Origin: Oikopleura dioica
Lineage: Eukaryota > Chordata > Appendicularia > Copelata > Oikopleuridae
Length of the DNA: 64,000 nucleotides
Direction: 5' to 3'
NCBI GenBank assembly: GCA_907165135.1
Contig: OU015566.1
Coordinates: 12,136,157-12,200,156, forward strand
Shown: in pieces, positions 8,872 through 22,502 of the stretch
How positions within the stretch are numbered: position 1 is the stretch's first letter
Layout of the letters: the number at the start of each line of letters is the position of its first letter
Notes under the pieces: generated by a model
Databases searched by the model: none
What the model was told of the DNA's origin: nothing
Seen by the model: only the letters and a program-made list of their open reading frames with translations
Made by a program: the position numbers and the translations under genes

Positions 8872-9886
8872 ATGCAGCACTCCAACTCGGCCAAGATTCT
8901 TTTCAAGGAACTTCAACAATTCAATGAAAGCCCGATCGAAGGCTTCAGGTGACAGCGCAGCAACGATAACTACCTAACACAATTGTCCTAGGATTATACA
9001 GGTCGATGAGAGTAACATCTATGACTGGCAAATCGCCGTTTTTGGACCGCCCGGAACACCGTATGAAGGCGGCTATTTCAAGGCGCACATTCGATTCCCT
9101 GGCAATTATCCCTTCAGCCCTCCTACTTTTCGTTTCTTGACAAAGATCTGGCACCCGAACATCTACGAGAATGGAGAAGGTGAGATCCACTAAAAATTCT
9201 CAATATTTCATTTTTAGTGTGCATATCTATTCTTCATCCTCCCGTCGACGATGTCCAAGGCGGCGAATTACCTGGCGAGCGATGGAACCCCACTCAAAGT
9301 GTCCGTACAATTCTGCTATCCATCATCTCGGTCCTCAACGATCCGAATACATTCTCGCCGGCGAATGTAGACGCTTCCGTTGCTTACCGAAACTGGAAGG
9401 AGGGCAAGAACACCAAGTACCCAGATCATGTCCGCGCACAGGTATTAACAACTTGATTTATTGACAAGCTAATATTTCTTGGCAGGTGGTCGAGACGCAA
9501 AAAGATGCGGAGCGAGACGGAGTAACGATTCCTACTACTTCTGACGAGTATTGCGTCACGAGCAACAACAATACTAACGATGACATCATGGACGATGAAG
9601 AATTCGACTACGACGATGATTATGATGACGATGACGAGTCCAATTGCCCCGCTGACTACTCATTTTCGTCTGGAATTCCAAGGTAAGCAAAAATTACTCC
9701 CAAGCTTTTCATCACCAATCAGCTTATTTTATTTATGCCCGAGGGGAGTGTAACTGCTTCTAGAAATGTCGCTAAATTTTTTTCAGCCAAGTGAGTCTCA
9801 CTCAAGCCCAAAGCACCGAGATGCTGATGCAGACTGGCTCAACCACGGCGATCAACGAAATCCCCGACGAGGAAAACACCAGCTGA
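8872..9886 (+). CDS. UBE2R: Ubiquitin-conjugating enzyme E2 R (CDC34-like)
   Basis: Exons 8872-8948, 8992-9179, 9218-9441, 9486-9682, 9787-9886. The UBC fold is complete: FGPPGTPYEGGYFKAHIRFP, then the HPN motif (KIWHPNIYENG), then the catalytic cysteine in VCISILHPPVDD. The E2-R acidic-loop insertion (DDVQGGELPGERWNPTQ) after the active site marks CDC34/UBE2R. A strongly acidic tail (DDEEFDYDDDYDDDD) follows; in this family it binds the basic canyon of cullin-RING ligases. The enzyme builds K48-linked chains on SCF substrates. The start gives a short N-terminus consistent with the family. The last intron (104 nt) is longer than the others. Confidence 0.95.
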
Positions 9887-10190
9887 TTCCCACCCTCTAC
9901 AATTCTTTCATAGCGAACATATATTTTCTATTCTTATTTATTTCTCTGTATCATTTTTCTTTTCTTCACTATTCTCGATATCAATATACTACCACAACGA
10001 TTCAAAAAAATGTTCCAAACAATATCTTTTTTAGACACGTAGTTGTTTCCTTTTTTACCTTAATTTTTCATTCGCTGATTCTTCTTATTTCTGGAAAGGC
10101 TCTAGAATAGATAGCATTTGTTGTCAGACTCTATTTGAAGCTGAAAGCTTCACTGGAAACGAGAGATAAAGTAGAAACTAGTTTTCAATC

Positions 10191-11091
10191 ATGGATATGA
10201 GCCATTTACTCAGTATTATGCTGGAGACTGAAATGAGCAACGTTGACCTCAACGCTGATAAATCCGCCACTGCCGCCGGAGAAGAAGTCAAACACCCACT
10301 TCAGAACACGTAATGAATTTTTTAAACACACCTTTTGTAGAAGCATCAGGAGCAGGGAATAATTTATGCTTTAGCTGGTCACTTTGGTTTTTCAAAAATG
10401 AAAAGGGCAACCAATGGAAGGACAATCTCCGTCTTGTCACTTCATTCAGCACTGTTGAAGATTTCTGGGCGATCTATAATCATATCCAGGTTGGCAGTGA
10501 TCGTCCAGTGATTATTGAATCGAACAAGAGTATTTTAAGCTTTCCTCAAAACTGCCAACAGGATGCGATTACATGCTTTTCAAACAAGGAATCGAGCCAA
10601 TGTGGGAAGATGTTCAAAACCGAGAAGGCGGTCGTTGGCTGCTCACTACTGTAAGTCACTCTTAGATTTCTCAAATCTGATGGCTTTGATAGGACAAGAA
10701 AAAGCGCGCTCAGGACTTAGATCGAATTTGGTTGGAGACTCTTCTTTGCTTGATCGGCGAAGCATTCGATGATGCCAGTGAGGATGTAAGAGGCAATTGA
10801 ATTTGAGTTGTCTTTAATTTTCATTAGATCTGCGGAGCTTGCGTCCAAATTCGTCAGAAAGCCGACAAAGTGGCGATCTGGACCACCAATGCGCACCACA
10901 AAGATCGAGTCATGTCGATCGGCCGAAAATTTCAGACGAGAATCAAGCTCGCCCCAGAATCGCTTTTCTACCAAAAACATACAGACACAGCCAACTCTGC
11001 CAGCAAACAGGGCTCGAACAAGTCAAGTAAGCACCTCCTTCACTTATTATTTTTCTTACCATCAAAACTAGAATACGAATACATCATCTAA
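10191..11091 (+). CDS. EIF4E: Translation initiation factor eIF4E
   Basis: Exons 10191-10309, 10375-10489, 10540-10650, 10693-10785, 10828-11026, 11072-11091. The product (~214 residues) follows eIF4E throughout: HPLQNTWSLWFFKNEKGNQW with the first cap-stacking Trp, TVEDFWAIYNHIQ (4E-BP/eIF4G binding surface), CDYMLFKQGIEPMWED with the second cap-stacking Trp and the cap-contacting Glu, RIWLETLLCLIGEAFDD, and KVAIWTTNA. A ~35-residue variable N-terminus precedes the core. It binds the m7G cap and nucleates eIF4F. In an organism that trans-splices with a modified cap this factor may also meet trimethylguanosine caps, but that cannot be read from sequence. Confidence 0.95.
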
Positions 11092-13658
<2,567 letters not shown>

Positions 13659-14407
13659 TTTATCCCTAGAATATCCCAATCAACTTCGTTACTTATAATC
13701 TCGGTATTTTATTTAACGCGAATCTGATTTCTTTCAGACGGCAACTTACTCTATCAAAAACAACTAAACGACGATTTCCCCCTTGAAAATAATCTTGCCA
13801 TTTAAATTAATTGAAAGTACGCCAGGGGAAATTTTTCACTCATCAAATTCTTCAAAGTTTTCCATTTTGATTTATCCTTTTTATGACTGCTCTGTATCAA
13901 TGAAAAGTTTCCCATTATTCGCTCGAGATACGTGCATTCCATTTATTTCTTCTTGTCAGACTAAATTTATCGACGACTTCGCCAAATAATTATTAAAAAA
14001 GTAAAGACATGTCTCTTAATGAAAAGAAGCTCCTAGAAGTTAGATATGGCCGATTTCAGAGAAATTGAGAGCTTTTGAAAATATGACGTCACATGTAACT
14101 TCTTCAATGTTTGAAGTAACCTATCACAAGTATGAAGTATTTTATTACTGTATCTAACTGTTACTATCCCTTCAATCCCGTACCCCTCTTCCTTATCATT
14201 GATCTCATCATTTGGAAAAAATACTTTTTCAAGTTCAGTGTTAACATTGTCCTATTCATTCTTTCATCCTTCAAAAATCCCCATTCACCATCTTTGTAAC
14301 ATTTATTCTTTGAGACGACCCCTTGTTTTATGTTCAAAATTTCAAAAAATATTCAACAGAATAAAATTCATAAAAATGAGCAAAACTAAAAAAGCACCTC
14401 TTTCAGA
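13659..14407. other. Intergenic; CRE-like palindrome
   Basis: AT-rich, no gene seen. A TGACGTCA palindrome (~14083) matches the CREB/ATF consensus; its use is unproven. The sequence ends in a pyrimidine-rich run and AG directly before the SELENOF ATG, as expected for a trans-splice acceptor. Confidence 0.35.
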
Positions 14408-14969
14408 ATGCGCCCTATTTTGATAGGGACCATTCTTCAGTTGGTCACATCGTCAGATCAAGAGAATGACTGCGCATCTTTAGGTTTTGACGAGCAAGGT
14501 AATTTGTGAAACGAGTGGATGATTTTTCTATTGCTTGTTTAGTTTTGGAATGCAATACTTGCAAAGAACTTTCGGATTTTGGACTCGATGAAATCAAGGA
14601 AGATTGCTTGAGGTGTTGCAAAAAGTCAGATGAACAAATTGTGACTTACAAGGTTTGTACTCCTTTACTTATAATAAGTTTTCTAACTGAATTTATAGTC
14701 TGCGCAATTTGAAGTTTGCTCCTGAAAATTGGGCCGATTTCCCCAAGTATCGGCCTTCATTGATAACCACTCGAAAAATTTCAAAAATCTCAAAGTTAAA
14801 TACACCAAAGGAGCTCCTCCAAGGATAAAACTCTATGGTCAGTTGGGGGATATTTTTCAAGCTCAAACAATTTCTAGGAGAGGGCGACTTTGTTGAGGAA
14901 GAAGTCAATATCGAAAATTGGGATACAGACACGATAGTACAATTTTTAGACGAGAAGCTGACGCACTAA
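14408..14969 (+). CDS. SELENOF: Selenoprotein F (15 kDa) with in-frame UGA
   Basis: Exons 14408-14498, 14543-14652, 14699-14837, 14878-14969. A short signal peptide (MRPILIGTILQLVTSS) is followed by the cysteine-rich UGGT-binding region (LECNTCKELSDFG ... CLRCCKK). The thioredoxin-like domain follows, in which TGA at 14723-14725 lies exactly at the selenocysteine position of the family (human CGU, here CS-U-KLGRFPQV). Protein similarity continues without a break after the TGA (FIDNHSKNFKNLKVKY, WDTDTIVQFLDEKL), so it is not a true stop. The protein acts in ER glycoprotein folding quality control. The ATG lies one base after a CAG acceptor, suggesting a trans-spliced 5' end. Ordinary gene prediction would truncate this gene at the UGA. 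Confidence 0.93.
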
Positions 14970-15157
14970 TTATGACCTAATCCTGCCTTCTAGAGTTTTC
15001 TATTCTTCTATCTTGGTGAAACAAAATGTAGTTGTCCTTCCTCTTCAAAAATTTTAATTCTGCTCATGATTCTACGCTGAAAGTTTTCTCTGGGAAATGT
15101 TTTTCGTATCAGCGTTTTTCATTTTTACTTGGGGAAGTTAAGAGAAACAGCTTCTTC

Positions 15158-15199
15158 GAATTTGTGAGTAGTTTTCCAAGGAAAACGTGAAAAAACTTC
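15158..15199 (+). ncRNA. Possible SECIS-like hairpin in the SELENOF 3' UTR
   Basis: Roughly 190 nt after the SELENOF stop, GAATTT (15158-15163) pairs with AAACTTC (~15193-15199, one bulge). A GTGA/TGA pair able to form tandem G-A pairs flanks a GTTTTCC-AA-GGAAAAC hairpin. The AA in the loop and the UGA/UGA quartet are SECIS features, but the apical loop is too small and helix II too short for a canonical form. The true SECIS may lie elsewhere in 14970-15400. Confidence 0.25.
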
Positions 15200-15405
15200 T
15201 GTGCAATAATTAAATCCTGAAATGATCTCTATGACGGCTTGTTCGCCAAACCGAAATTTCGGAGCTTCTAGCCTGAAGAGGACTTTCCTCTCGATCATGG
15301 ACGGCCTTGGAGTACTACTCACCTTTTCCCAGGGCAAACGTTTTTTGCAAAAATCGGTTCTTAAATTCTTGTGATGAAGATTTTCTTTGACAGCTTTTTG
15401 TTAGA

Positions 15406-17823
15406 ATGCTATCTCGGGCGGCGCGTAGAAAATTGGCCTTTACCGCTGCCACTGAGCAGCAGGCGAAGCGAGCCCTTGTGCAGGTCTTTGTCGATGGCAA
15501 GCCTGTCAAAGTCGAAGCCGGCACCACTGTTCTTCGAGCCTGCGAAGCTGCTGGTGTCCAGATTCCCCGATTCTGCTACCACGAGCGTCTCTCCATCGCT
15601 GGCAACTGCCGAATGTGCCTAGTCGAAGTCGAAAAGATGCCCAAGGCCGTCGCTTCCTGCGCCTTCCCAGTTATGAAGGGAATGTCTATTTTGACCAACA
15701 GTGAGAAATCTCGACGATCGCGAGAAGCTGTCATGGAGTTTCTCTTGGCTAACCACCCTCTTGATTGCCCAATTTGCGATCAGGGTGGTGAGTGCGATCT
15801 TCAGGATCAGGCCATGACTCACGGAAGTGATCGATCTCGATTCTGGGAGGGAAAACGAGCCGTCGAAGATAAGGTTTAAAAATCTAAAGTATTTGATGCT
15901 TACTTTTCTTCCTAGGATATCGGGCCTCTTGTCAAAACTGTCATGACTCGATGCATCCAGTGTACTAGATGCGTCCGATTCTGCCAGGAAATCGCTGGTA
16001 TTGATGAGCTCGGAACAACTGGTCGGGGAAACGATCTCCAGATCGGTACATACGTCGAAAAGGCTTTAAGCACTGAGTTGTCTGGAAACCTTATTGATGT
16101 CTGCCCAGTTGGTGCCCTTACCAGCAAGCCATATGCTTTTAGTGCTCGCCCATGGGAAACCCGAAAGGTACTAGCTATTATGTGAGCAAATTCAATCATA
16201 TTCTCAGACTGATTCCGTCGATGTCATGGATGCCGTTGGTACCAATATCGTCGTTTCTTCCCGAGCTGGCGATCTTCTTCGAATCATCCCAAGACTCAAC
16301 GAGGAAGTCAATGAAGAATGGCTCGCTGACAAGGTACAAACCGATAGAATTATTGAAAGTTATTAATGTTACAGGGTCGATTCTCTTATGACGGACTCAA
16401 GCGACAGCGACTCACCCAGCCCATGGCTCGAGGTGAAAACGGCAAACTCACCAAGGTCGATTGGCAGGATGCTCTCACCGTTGCTTCCGATGCTATTGCT
16501 GATGCTGGTGAGAACATTGCCGTTGTCGTTGGTCCATTCGCCGATGTCGAGACCATGTGCCTCGCCAAGGATCTCGCTAACAAGGCCGGCTCCGAGATGG
16601 TTACCACTGAGCAGAGCTTTATCGCTAATGGTGATCTTCGATCTGACTACACTTTCAACTCGACTATTGCTGGCATCGAAGAGGCTGACCGAGTCATCAT
16701 CATTGGTAATGATTATTGTACTGAAGCACATTATGGCGTATTTTAGGCTGCAACCCTCGATTTGAAGCTCCACTTATCAACGCCCGAATCCGAAAATCCT
16801 GGCTCCACAAGGAAACCGAAGTTGACGTCATTGGTTCTGAGCTGAACCTCTCCTACACTCACCAGTACCACGGAAATGACCCACAAAGTAAATCCCTCTA
16901 CTCAACTTTTTCTTTAATTTACTAGTCATCAATGACATCGCTAACGGCACCCACCCAATCTGCGAAGAACTCGCTGAATGCGAGCGACCCATGGTCATCC
17001 TTGGTTCTTCCGTCTTTGAGCGAGCCGATGGCTCTGCTATCCACCAGTCTGTCAAGAAAATGTGCGAATCCTTGAACACCCCCGAAGGCTGGAACCCATT
17101 CAATATTATGCACAAGTCTGCTTCTACTGTTGGCGCTCTCGATCTTGGCTACAAGACTGGTGTTGAACACATCAAGGGCCGAAAGCCTGATGTTATCATC
17201 AACCTCGGCGCTGATGAGGGTCTCATTACTCGAGATGATGTAATGATCTTTCTGTTATACAGCGGCTGAATTAGTTTTAGGTTTCTTCCACTGGCAAGAT
17301 CATTTACATCGGACACAACGGTGACGCTGGTGCTTCCTCTGCTGACGTCATCCTCCCAGCTGCCGCTTACACCGAGAAGAACGGTACCTACGTTAACACT
17401 GAAGGCCGAGTCCAGGTCACTCGAACCGCTATTACTCCCCCTGGAGCTGCCCGAGAAGACTGGAAGATCGTCCGAGTCCTCTCTGAGCTTAGCAACCTTA
17501 CTGTAAGTGGATCGACCAGCGATTCACTATAAATTTATCTTAAGCTTCCATACGACACCCTCAAAGAAGTCCGATCCCGAGTGCGAGAAGTTGCTCCTCA
17601 TTTAGTTAAATTCGATTCTCTTGAACAAAGCGCGATTTCGGTAAGTGATCATCAAAATCCTCTCCTCAAATTTGCTTAGATTCCAGCTGAACCCAGCACA
17701 ATGGCAAACGAACCACTTGTCGCCAACCAGACCCAGCTCTCTGAGTACTATATCACAGATTCCATCACCAGAAGTTCAAAAGTTATGGCTAAGTGCGTCA
17801 AGTACGCCAGAGCACAGGAGTAA
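15406..17823 (+). CDS. NDUFS1: NADH dehydrogenase [ubiquinone] Fe-S protein 1 (complex I 75 kDa)
   Basis: Exons 15406-15873, 15916-16167, 16208-16333, 16375-16705, 16747-16887, 16926-17239, 17281-17502, 17545-17640, 17680-17823; every intron is 38-42 nt GT-AG. The presequence (MLSRAARRK...) is basic and Arg-rich. Then come a [2Fe-2S] ferredoxin domain ([18 protein letters not shown]), the His/Cys N3-type ligands ([19 protein letters not shown]), the [4Fe-4S] set [11 protein letters not shown], and a molybdopterin-oxidoreductase-like region ([13 protein letters not shown] onward). It ends in the family's [17 protein letters not shown] motif. It sits in the mitochondrial inner-membrane complex I electron-input arm. 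The ATG is preceded by TTTTTGTTAG-A, a plausible trans-splice acceptor. Confidence 0.96.
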
Positions 17824-17891
17824 AAAGTTCCTTTCTGTTCAAGTATTTATTAAAGCGGATTATTCACTGCTTCTATGTGACAAAATGATAA

Positions 17892-17897
17892 AATAAA
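17892..17897 (+). terminator. AATAAA polyadenylation signal of NDUFS1
   Basis: AATAAA 69 nt after the stop. Confidence 0.6.
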
Positions 17898-18251
17898 AAT
17901 ATCTTCTTCATAAAAAAGAGAAAACTTGAATCCTTATATTCATATGGATTTGATTGACGAAGAGATTGTTTTGAATGCAGAGTATTAGCAGGGATGAAAT
18001 CAGGAAAGTACATTTATTGGTAGTAACTGTTTCCAGCAAAGGCTCAAATACTACGTGCATCTACCTTTCATGTTTGCTTGTGATCGTACTTGTAGGACTC
18101 CGCCTATACTATAAAGATAATTTGCTTCAATAAAAATGTAGATGTTCGTAATGTACTTTTTCTGGGTGAGCAATCTGACATGGCAAACTCATGTATGGCC
18201 TACATTATAAAGCTCTTGTGCTTCCTTAGTCACAATGAGATACGATGGAAA
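17898..18251. other. Intergenic, nothing recognised
   Basis: Short spacer with the 5' flank of the first glycoprotein gene. The AGATGGAAAATG context has an out-of-frame ATG seven bases before the chosen start. Confidence 0.35.
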
Positions 18252-19438
18252 ATGCTTTTTCAAAATAAATGGACGATGATTATTTTTGCCTTTTGCGTCT
18301 CAGCGGCTATGTAAGAAATTCTACGCAATAAAATACAATTAACAATTTCCAAGCATTTTGATTGTTCTCCGATTTGCTTTGGATGGATCAGATAACGAAA
18401 TGCTGCCGCAGTACAACGTCGGCAATGGAAGGCCCATATTCTTCCCTACATTGTTTGTAAGATAGATATTCATGAGTAAAATAGTGATTAGTCGGAAAGT
18501 AAAGGAAAAAGCAAAAGAACCGATAAAAGAAGTCCTCAAGGTTCTCATCGATGGAAAAGGTTGGTCGATTTTTGACAATAAACAAAATATTTTGCAGTGG
18601 TCAAAGCATCACAGCATCCGGACTTAGTAAAATACGACGAGGCAAAAGCCATCTGTGAGTGGGAGAACAAAACTTTGCCACGTTCGTCCTTCAGAGTTGT
18701 CGAAAACGGGCACGAGTATAAGTCCATATTTTGGCTTGCGGAAGACGAGCAATCAAGAAAAGAAGCGAATGATGAGTACTTGGAAGATCTGGGCGTTTCC
18801 TTTGTTACAGCAAATGGCGGCGGTGGTTTCTGTGCGATTTTAGGTGAACGAATTATGGAAACATATCCTGATTTTTTATTTGATTTTCAAGATACTGGAC
18901 CTCTCACTTTGACAACACCTTTACCGAGTATCTTTATTTGCGAAGATGCTCTTTATGATGAATATAATCGCGTCGTTCTCCACATAAATGTAACTGTTGG
19001 CTGCGACCCGCTCGAACTCAACGCGACGTTCATAGAAGCAAGAAATCTTTTTAAATCTAGCCATTTTGATGTCACATTTTATTATGAAGATCATATGAAC
19101 AAGAAATCATACGCAAGACCGTAAGTGATAAATTTAGAAAAAGAAATCTATTTTGCAATAAGAAAAATAAGCGGGTACACGAAACGCAACTTCTCCGAAG
19201 AAACAACTGGAATAAACTGGTGCAGGAACAGTGGGATAAGTAAATAAAACTGCCTTAACCAATATGATTTTTACTGATCCCATATCCAAAGTGGACAACC
19301 GGCGAAAATAGCGAAGGCAAATAGACTCAGAGAGATGGACAATCAAGTTGTGGGCGGCTATTCCTATTCAACGTTTGCTTAAAATTTATTTTTGCTTGCT
19401 AATTCTTATTTTTTAGTGCGAGGGCTCTATGCTTTTAA
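18252..19438 (+). CDS. Unrecognised membrane-anchored glycoprotein, copy A
   Basis: Seven exons: 18252-18310, 18354-18452, 18492-18559, 18598-19120, 19163-19234, 19292-19372, 19417-19438. The model is anchored by codon-level agreement with the paralogue at 19751. A short N-terminus (MLFQNKW) precedes a single hydrophobic segment (~residues 8-27), so it is a type II membrane or secreted protein. The lumenal part has N-glycosylation sequons (NKT, NVT, NAT) and conserved cysteines (CEWENKTLP, FICEDALYDE, VTVGCDPLEL, INWCRNSG). The final exons read KISGYTKRNFSEE ... GGYSYSTARALCF. The intron 19235-19291 begins GATAAG and can only be spliced in frame as GA-AG. I recognise no family. Poly(A) signal at 19483. 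Confidence 0.75.
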
Positions 19439-19750
19439 AATGACAACGAAAATAAGCAGCAACAAAAATCTATTAAAACTGCAATAAACTGTTATAAAAC
19501 TAATTTATATTAATGTAAAGGTAAATTGGCTTGCCATCCCATGCCATTGCCATCGATTTTATAGGACATTTTCCACCCTGTAATAAACGTATCTTTACCG
19601 TCATAATTCCCAACTCGATCAACCAATTGAGAATATGTTTATTTTAACAAGATAATAATGTTGATATAATGGTATATTTTCATGGTACTTTTTGGCTGAG
19701 CAACTTTTATTGAAAATAAAAAGAGCTTATTCAATCGGATAGAGAGCAAA

Positions 19751-21459
19751 ATGCTGTTTAAAAATAGATGGACGAGTGCATTTTTTCTATTTTGCATCAT
19801 TGTGTCCATGTAAGAATCGGAGAGCAAATCGAATATAAAAAATTATAGAGTTTTGATCGTCCTGCGATATTCTTTCGAAAAACAAGAAAATGAAGTTCTT
19901 CAGCATTACAGTAATGGAAAGCCCATTTTATTCCCTCCCGCGTAAGTTGACTTTCGGTAATATTCGAGAATTATTAATTATTAACCCTATGCGTGACGCG
20001 GATGCACTCAGTGCATCCGCTCATGGTTTTCTGCCCATTTCTCTCTCAAATTTCGCCCGAATTCAGAAATTTAAAAAGAATAAGAATCTACGTCCAAAAG
20101 CACATCCAATCTGCTTCGTAACATTTAGAAAACAAATTTTATAATAACCTAAAAACGTAAAAAATGTCCTAATTTTACTATTTTTCGTCTCGAGAACAGC
20201 TATTTTGATGCATGTTACGTAACTTCGAGCCCGTTTCGCCGCCGAAGAAGGGGGTATTTCGGTCTCTGAGACACTGAAAACAGCGAATTCAGGCTGTTTT
20301 TCTTCTAAAATTGGCAAAAATGAGCAAAAAATTGTTCTAGATGGGTCGGATGCACTGAATGCATCCGCGTCACGCATAGGGGTAGTTCTGATCGTCACGC
20401 AGAGGGTTAAGTCGAAAGGCGAATATCAGTTCAAAGGGACAGATTAAAGAAAAACTGCAGGTTTTTATCGACGGAAAAGGTTTTGGATTGTCTAGCGATA
20501 AGCATAACTTATATTTAAAGCGTTAAACGCATCACAACACCCGGAGTTACTAAAATACGATCAGGCAAAAACCATCTGTGAGAGAGAGAACAAAACATTG
20601 CCCCGTTCGGTCTTCAGAGTCATCGAAAAGGGGCACGAGTTTAAGTCCATATTTTGGCTTTTGGAAGACGAGCAATCAAGGAAAGAAGCTAATGAAGAGT
20701 TTCTACAAGATCAAGCAGTTTCTTTTGTTTACGAAAAAAGTGAACTGTGCGCGATATTGGGTAAATATAGAAACTGAATTATTCTTACCAATTTGAAAAT
20801 GCTTAAGATATTCGGAATATACTTCCGTCTTTACCGAATCACTTCATCTGTAAAAATGCGGTGTTTGACGAAGATGACCGAGTTATTATTCACATAAATG
20901 TCACTGTCGGATGCGTCCTACTCGAACTGAACAAGACTTTTATTGAAGACAATAATCTCTGGGAATACGGCTATCTAGATAAAACATATTCTTACGAAGA
21001 TCCTATGGGTTACAATATGTTTTCACGACCGTAAGTCCCAAACCAAGAAAAAGATTAACCCGTCTTCAGAAAAATTAGCGGGTACAGAAAGCGTTACTTT
21101 AGTGGAGATAAAACGGGAATCAACTGGTGCAGGAAAAGTGGGATAACCACCAATAATAACATGTGATGCTTAAGCTAAAGTGACTGATCCCATATTCGAA
21201 GTGGACAACCAGTAAGAAATGCAAAAGCAAAAAGACTCCGAGAGAAGGACCATCAAGTTATCCGTGGCTATTCTTATTCAACGTAAGCTACGCAAAATTT
21301 TCCCACTCGAGCTGATTTGCTTTTAGTGCGAGGGCTCTTTGCTTCCCAAATAATTACAGAGAGAATCTCCCTCCGAGAGATGTAACGTATGAATCAACTA
21401 ATAGTACTGCCACTGCCTACCGAAAAATCTGTAGACAAGACAACAACAACAATTCTTGA
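19751..21459 (+). CDS. Unrecognised membrane-anchored glycoprotein, copy B
   Basis: Exons 19751-19809, 19849-19941, 20412-20479, 20521-20760, 20808-21030, 21070-21141, 21202-21282, 21327-21459. It is a tandem duplicate of the gene at 18252, with the same exon plan: MLFKNRWTSAFFLFCIIVS signal anchor, HPELLKYDQAKTICERENKTLP, FICKNAVFDE, IHINVTVGC, SGYRKRYF, STARALCF. Differences are an extra 47-nt intron (20761-20807) that replaces ~25 codons present in copy A, a 422-bp MITE in intron 2, and a ~37-residue Asn-rich C-terminal extension ending NNNNS. The intron 21142-21201 again starts GATAA (GA-AG). Function unknown; probably extracellular-facing. Confidence 0.72.
19985..20406. mobile_element. 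piggyBac-type MITE with TTAA target duplication
   Basis: The 422-bp insert is flanked by TTAA at 19981-19984 and 20407-20410. Its ends are CCCTATGCGTGACG and, reverse-complemented, CCCTCTGCGTGACG: 13 of 14 bases match. Inside the left end, and again about 40 bp inside the right end, lies a second inverted pair containing GCGGATGCA...TGCATCCG, itself nearly palindromic. No transposase is encoded. TTAA target sites and CCCT-type termini are hallmarks of piggyBac elements. It sits in intron 2 of glycoprotein copy B; without it the intron would be 44 nt. Confidence 0.85.
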
Positions 21460-21507
21460 AATTCGAGTTGAGTTTCAAATCATGGCAATTTTGAATACTG
21501 AAGTACT

Positions 21508-22329
21508 TTATTGTTTTGCTTGAAGATACTGCTCATAAGAAAATGAACATGTTTGGCTTTGATAGCGAGTTACAGATAGTGAGTTGATAAAATCAGCGGT
21601 TATTTGGCCTTTGAAGCCCGCTTTTCGAATGAGGCTAATAAGGGTTTCTTGTTGATTCCATCCTTGCTCCATCGCAACGTTGGGAAGATATGTGCCCGAG
21701 AATTGCCTTCCTTTTCTACAAAAGTTGGCGAAACTAGTGATTTCTGGAACTCTTAGCTTACGCATTGAATCGGATCTTGATCCCGTGATTCTCCAAAGTC
21801 CAGTCGTATGAGTTGGAACACTCCTCGAAATTCGTGAGCAGACTGACTGTACAACTGAGTCCAGGAACTTCATTCATTTGGACGGGAGGAAATCTTGAGT
21901 CTTTGAGAGCGGCGGTTAGGGCATATTCTTCGATTCCAGAGCCCAACTCGAGATCGGCAAAGCAACCGATGCATCCTCTAAGACTAGGCTCAGGATATTT
22001 CTGCAGGAAACAACGGGCAAATCTTACTATCCATTTGACGAGGTCTTCCAGCCAAACACTCGGGATTTCGGACCTAGCTTCCAGGTGACGAACAAAGGGA
22101 ATGGCTGCGAAGGAAAGTCGGCTGGGATAGGCGGCGAAGGTTGACCATTTAGGCGATTTACTGTTAAAAAATGAACTAAAGAAAAAGTGCGAGGCTTACC
22201 AAGAGAATCAAAGGCAAAAACGACCATGGATGGTTTTATAACTTGGTCGGAGCTCATGTTTATCGACTCGATTAGTTCTTGAAAGAAATTCTGATTTGAG
22301 CTTTCGGGAATTCCAGTTTTTATTATCAT
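21508..22329 (-). CDS. AMMECR1: AMMECR1-family protein
   Basis: Minus-strand exons 22329-22200, 22160-22060, 22000-21762, 21715-21508; phases agree. The protein shows the AMMECR1 fold in order: MVVFAFDSLVNRLNG (family CFD.L..HL.G), PFPLFVTWKLG, the invariant RGCIG motif (LRGCIGCFADLE), GIEEYALTAALKDSRFPPV, SVSLLTNFEE, TYLPNVAMEQGW, LIRKAGFKG and the C-terminal LTRYQS...YEQYL. The biochemical role is unsettled; vertebrate AMMECR1 is linked to a developmental disorder. The start at 22329 is the longest option; internal Met at 22257 or 22227 would also leave the domain intact. The BTB gene ends 173 nt upstream on the same strand. Confidence 0.92.
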
Positions 22330-22502
22330 TTGTATAAATAATATCTACACTGATATTTTTCGACAGGTAACGAGACAGTTGATGAAGAAATTATCCGCAA
22401 CTCGGAATGGTTTTTGAAGATTGAAAATTTCAAGTTGAAAAAAGGGACAGGAAGAGTGGAAGAAAATGAATGATTCGGAGAATGAGCGAGGGGATTCTGA
22501 CT

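Noticed and set aside
15060-15115. CGCTGA...TCAGCG hairpin after SELENOF as the SECIS
   Set aside because: The stem pairs well but there is no UGA/GA quartet on the 3' side, which a SECIS requires.
20063-20398. 111-codon minus-strand frame inside the glycoprotein B intron
   Set aside because: It lies wholly within the piggyBac-type MITE and spans its subterminal repeat; no transposase similarity.
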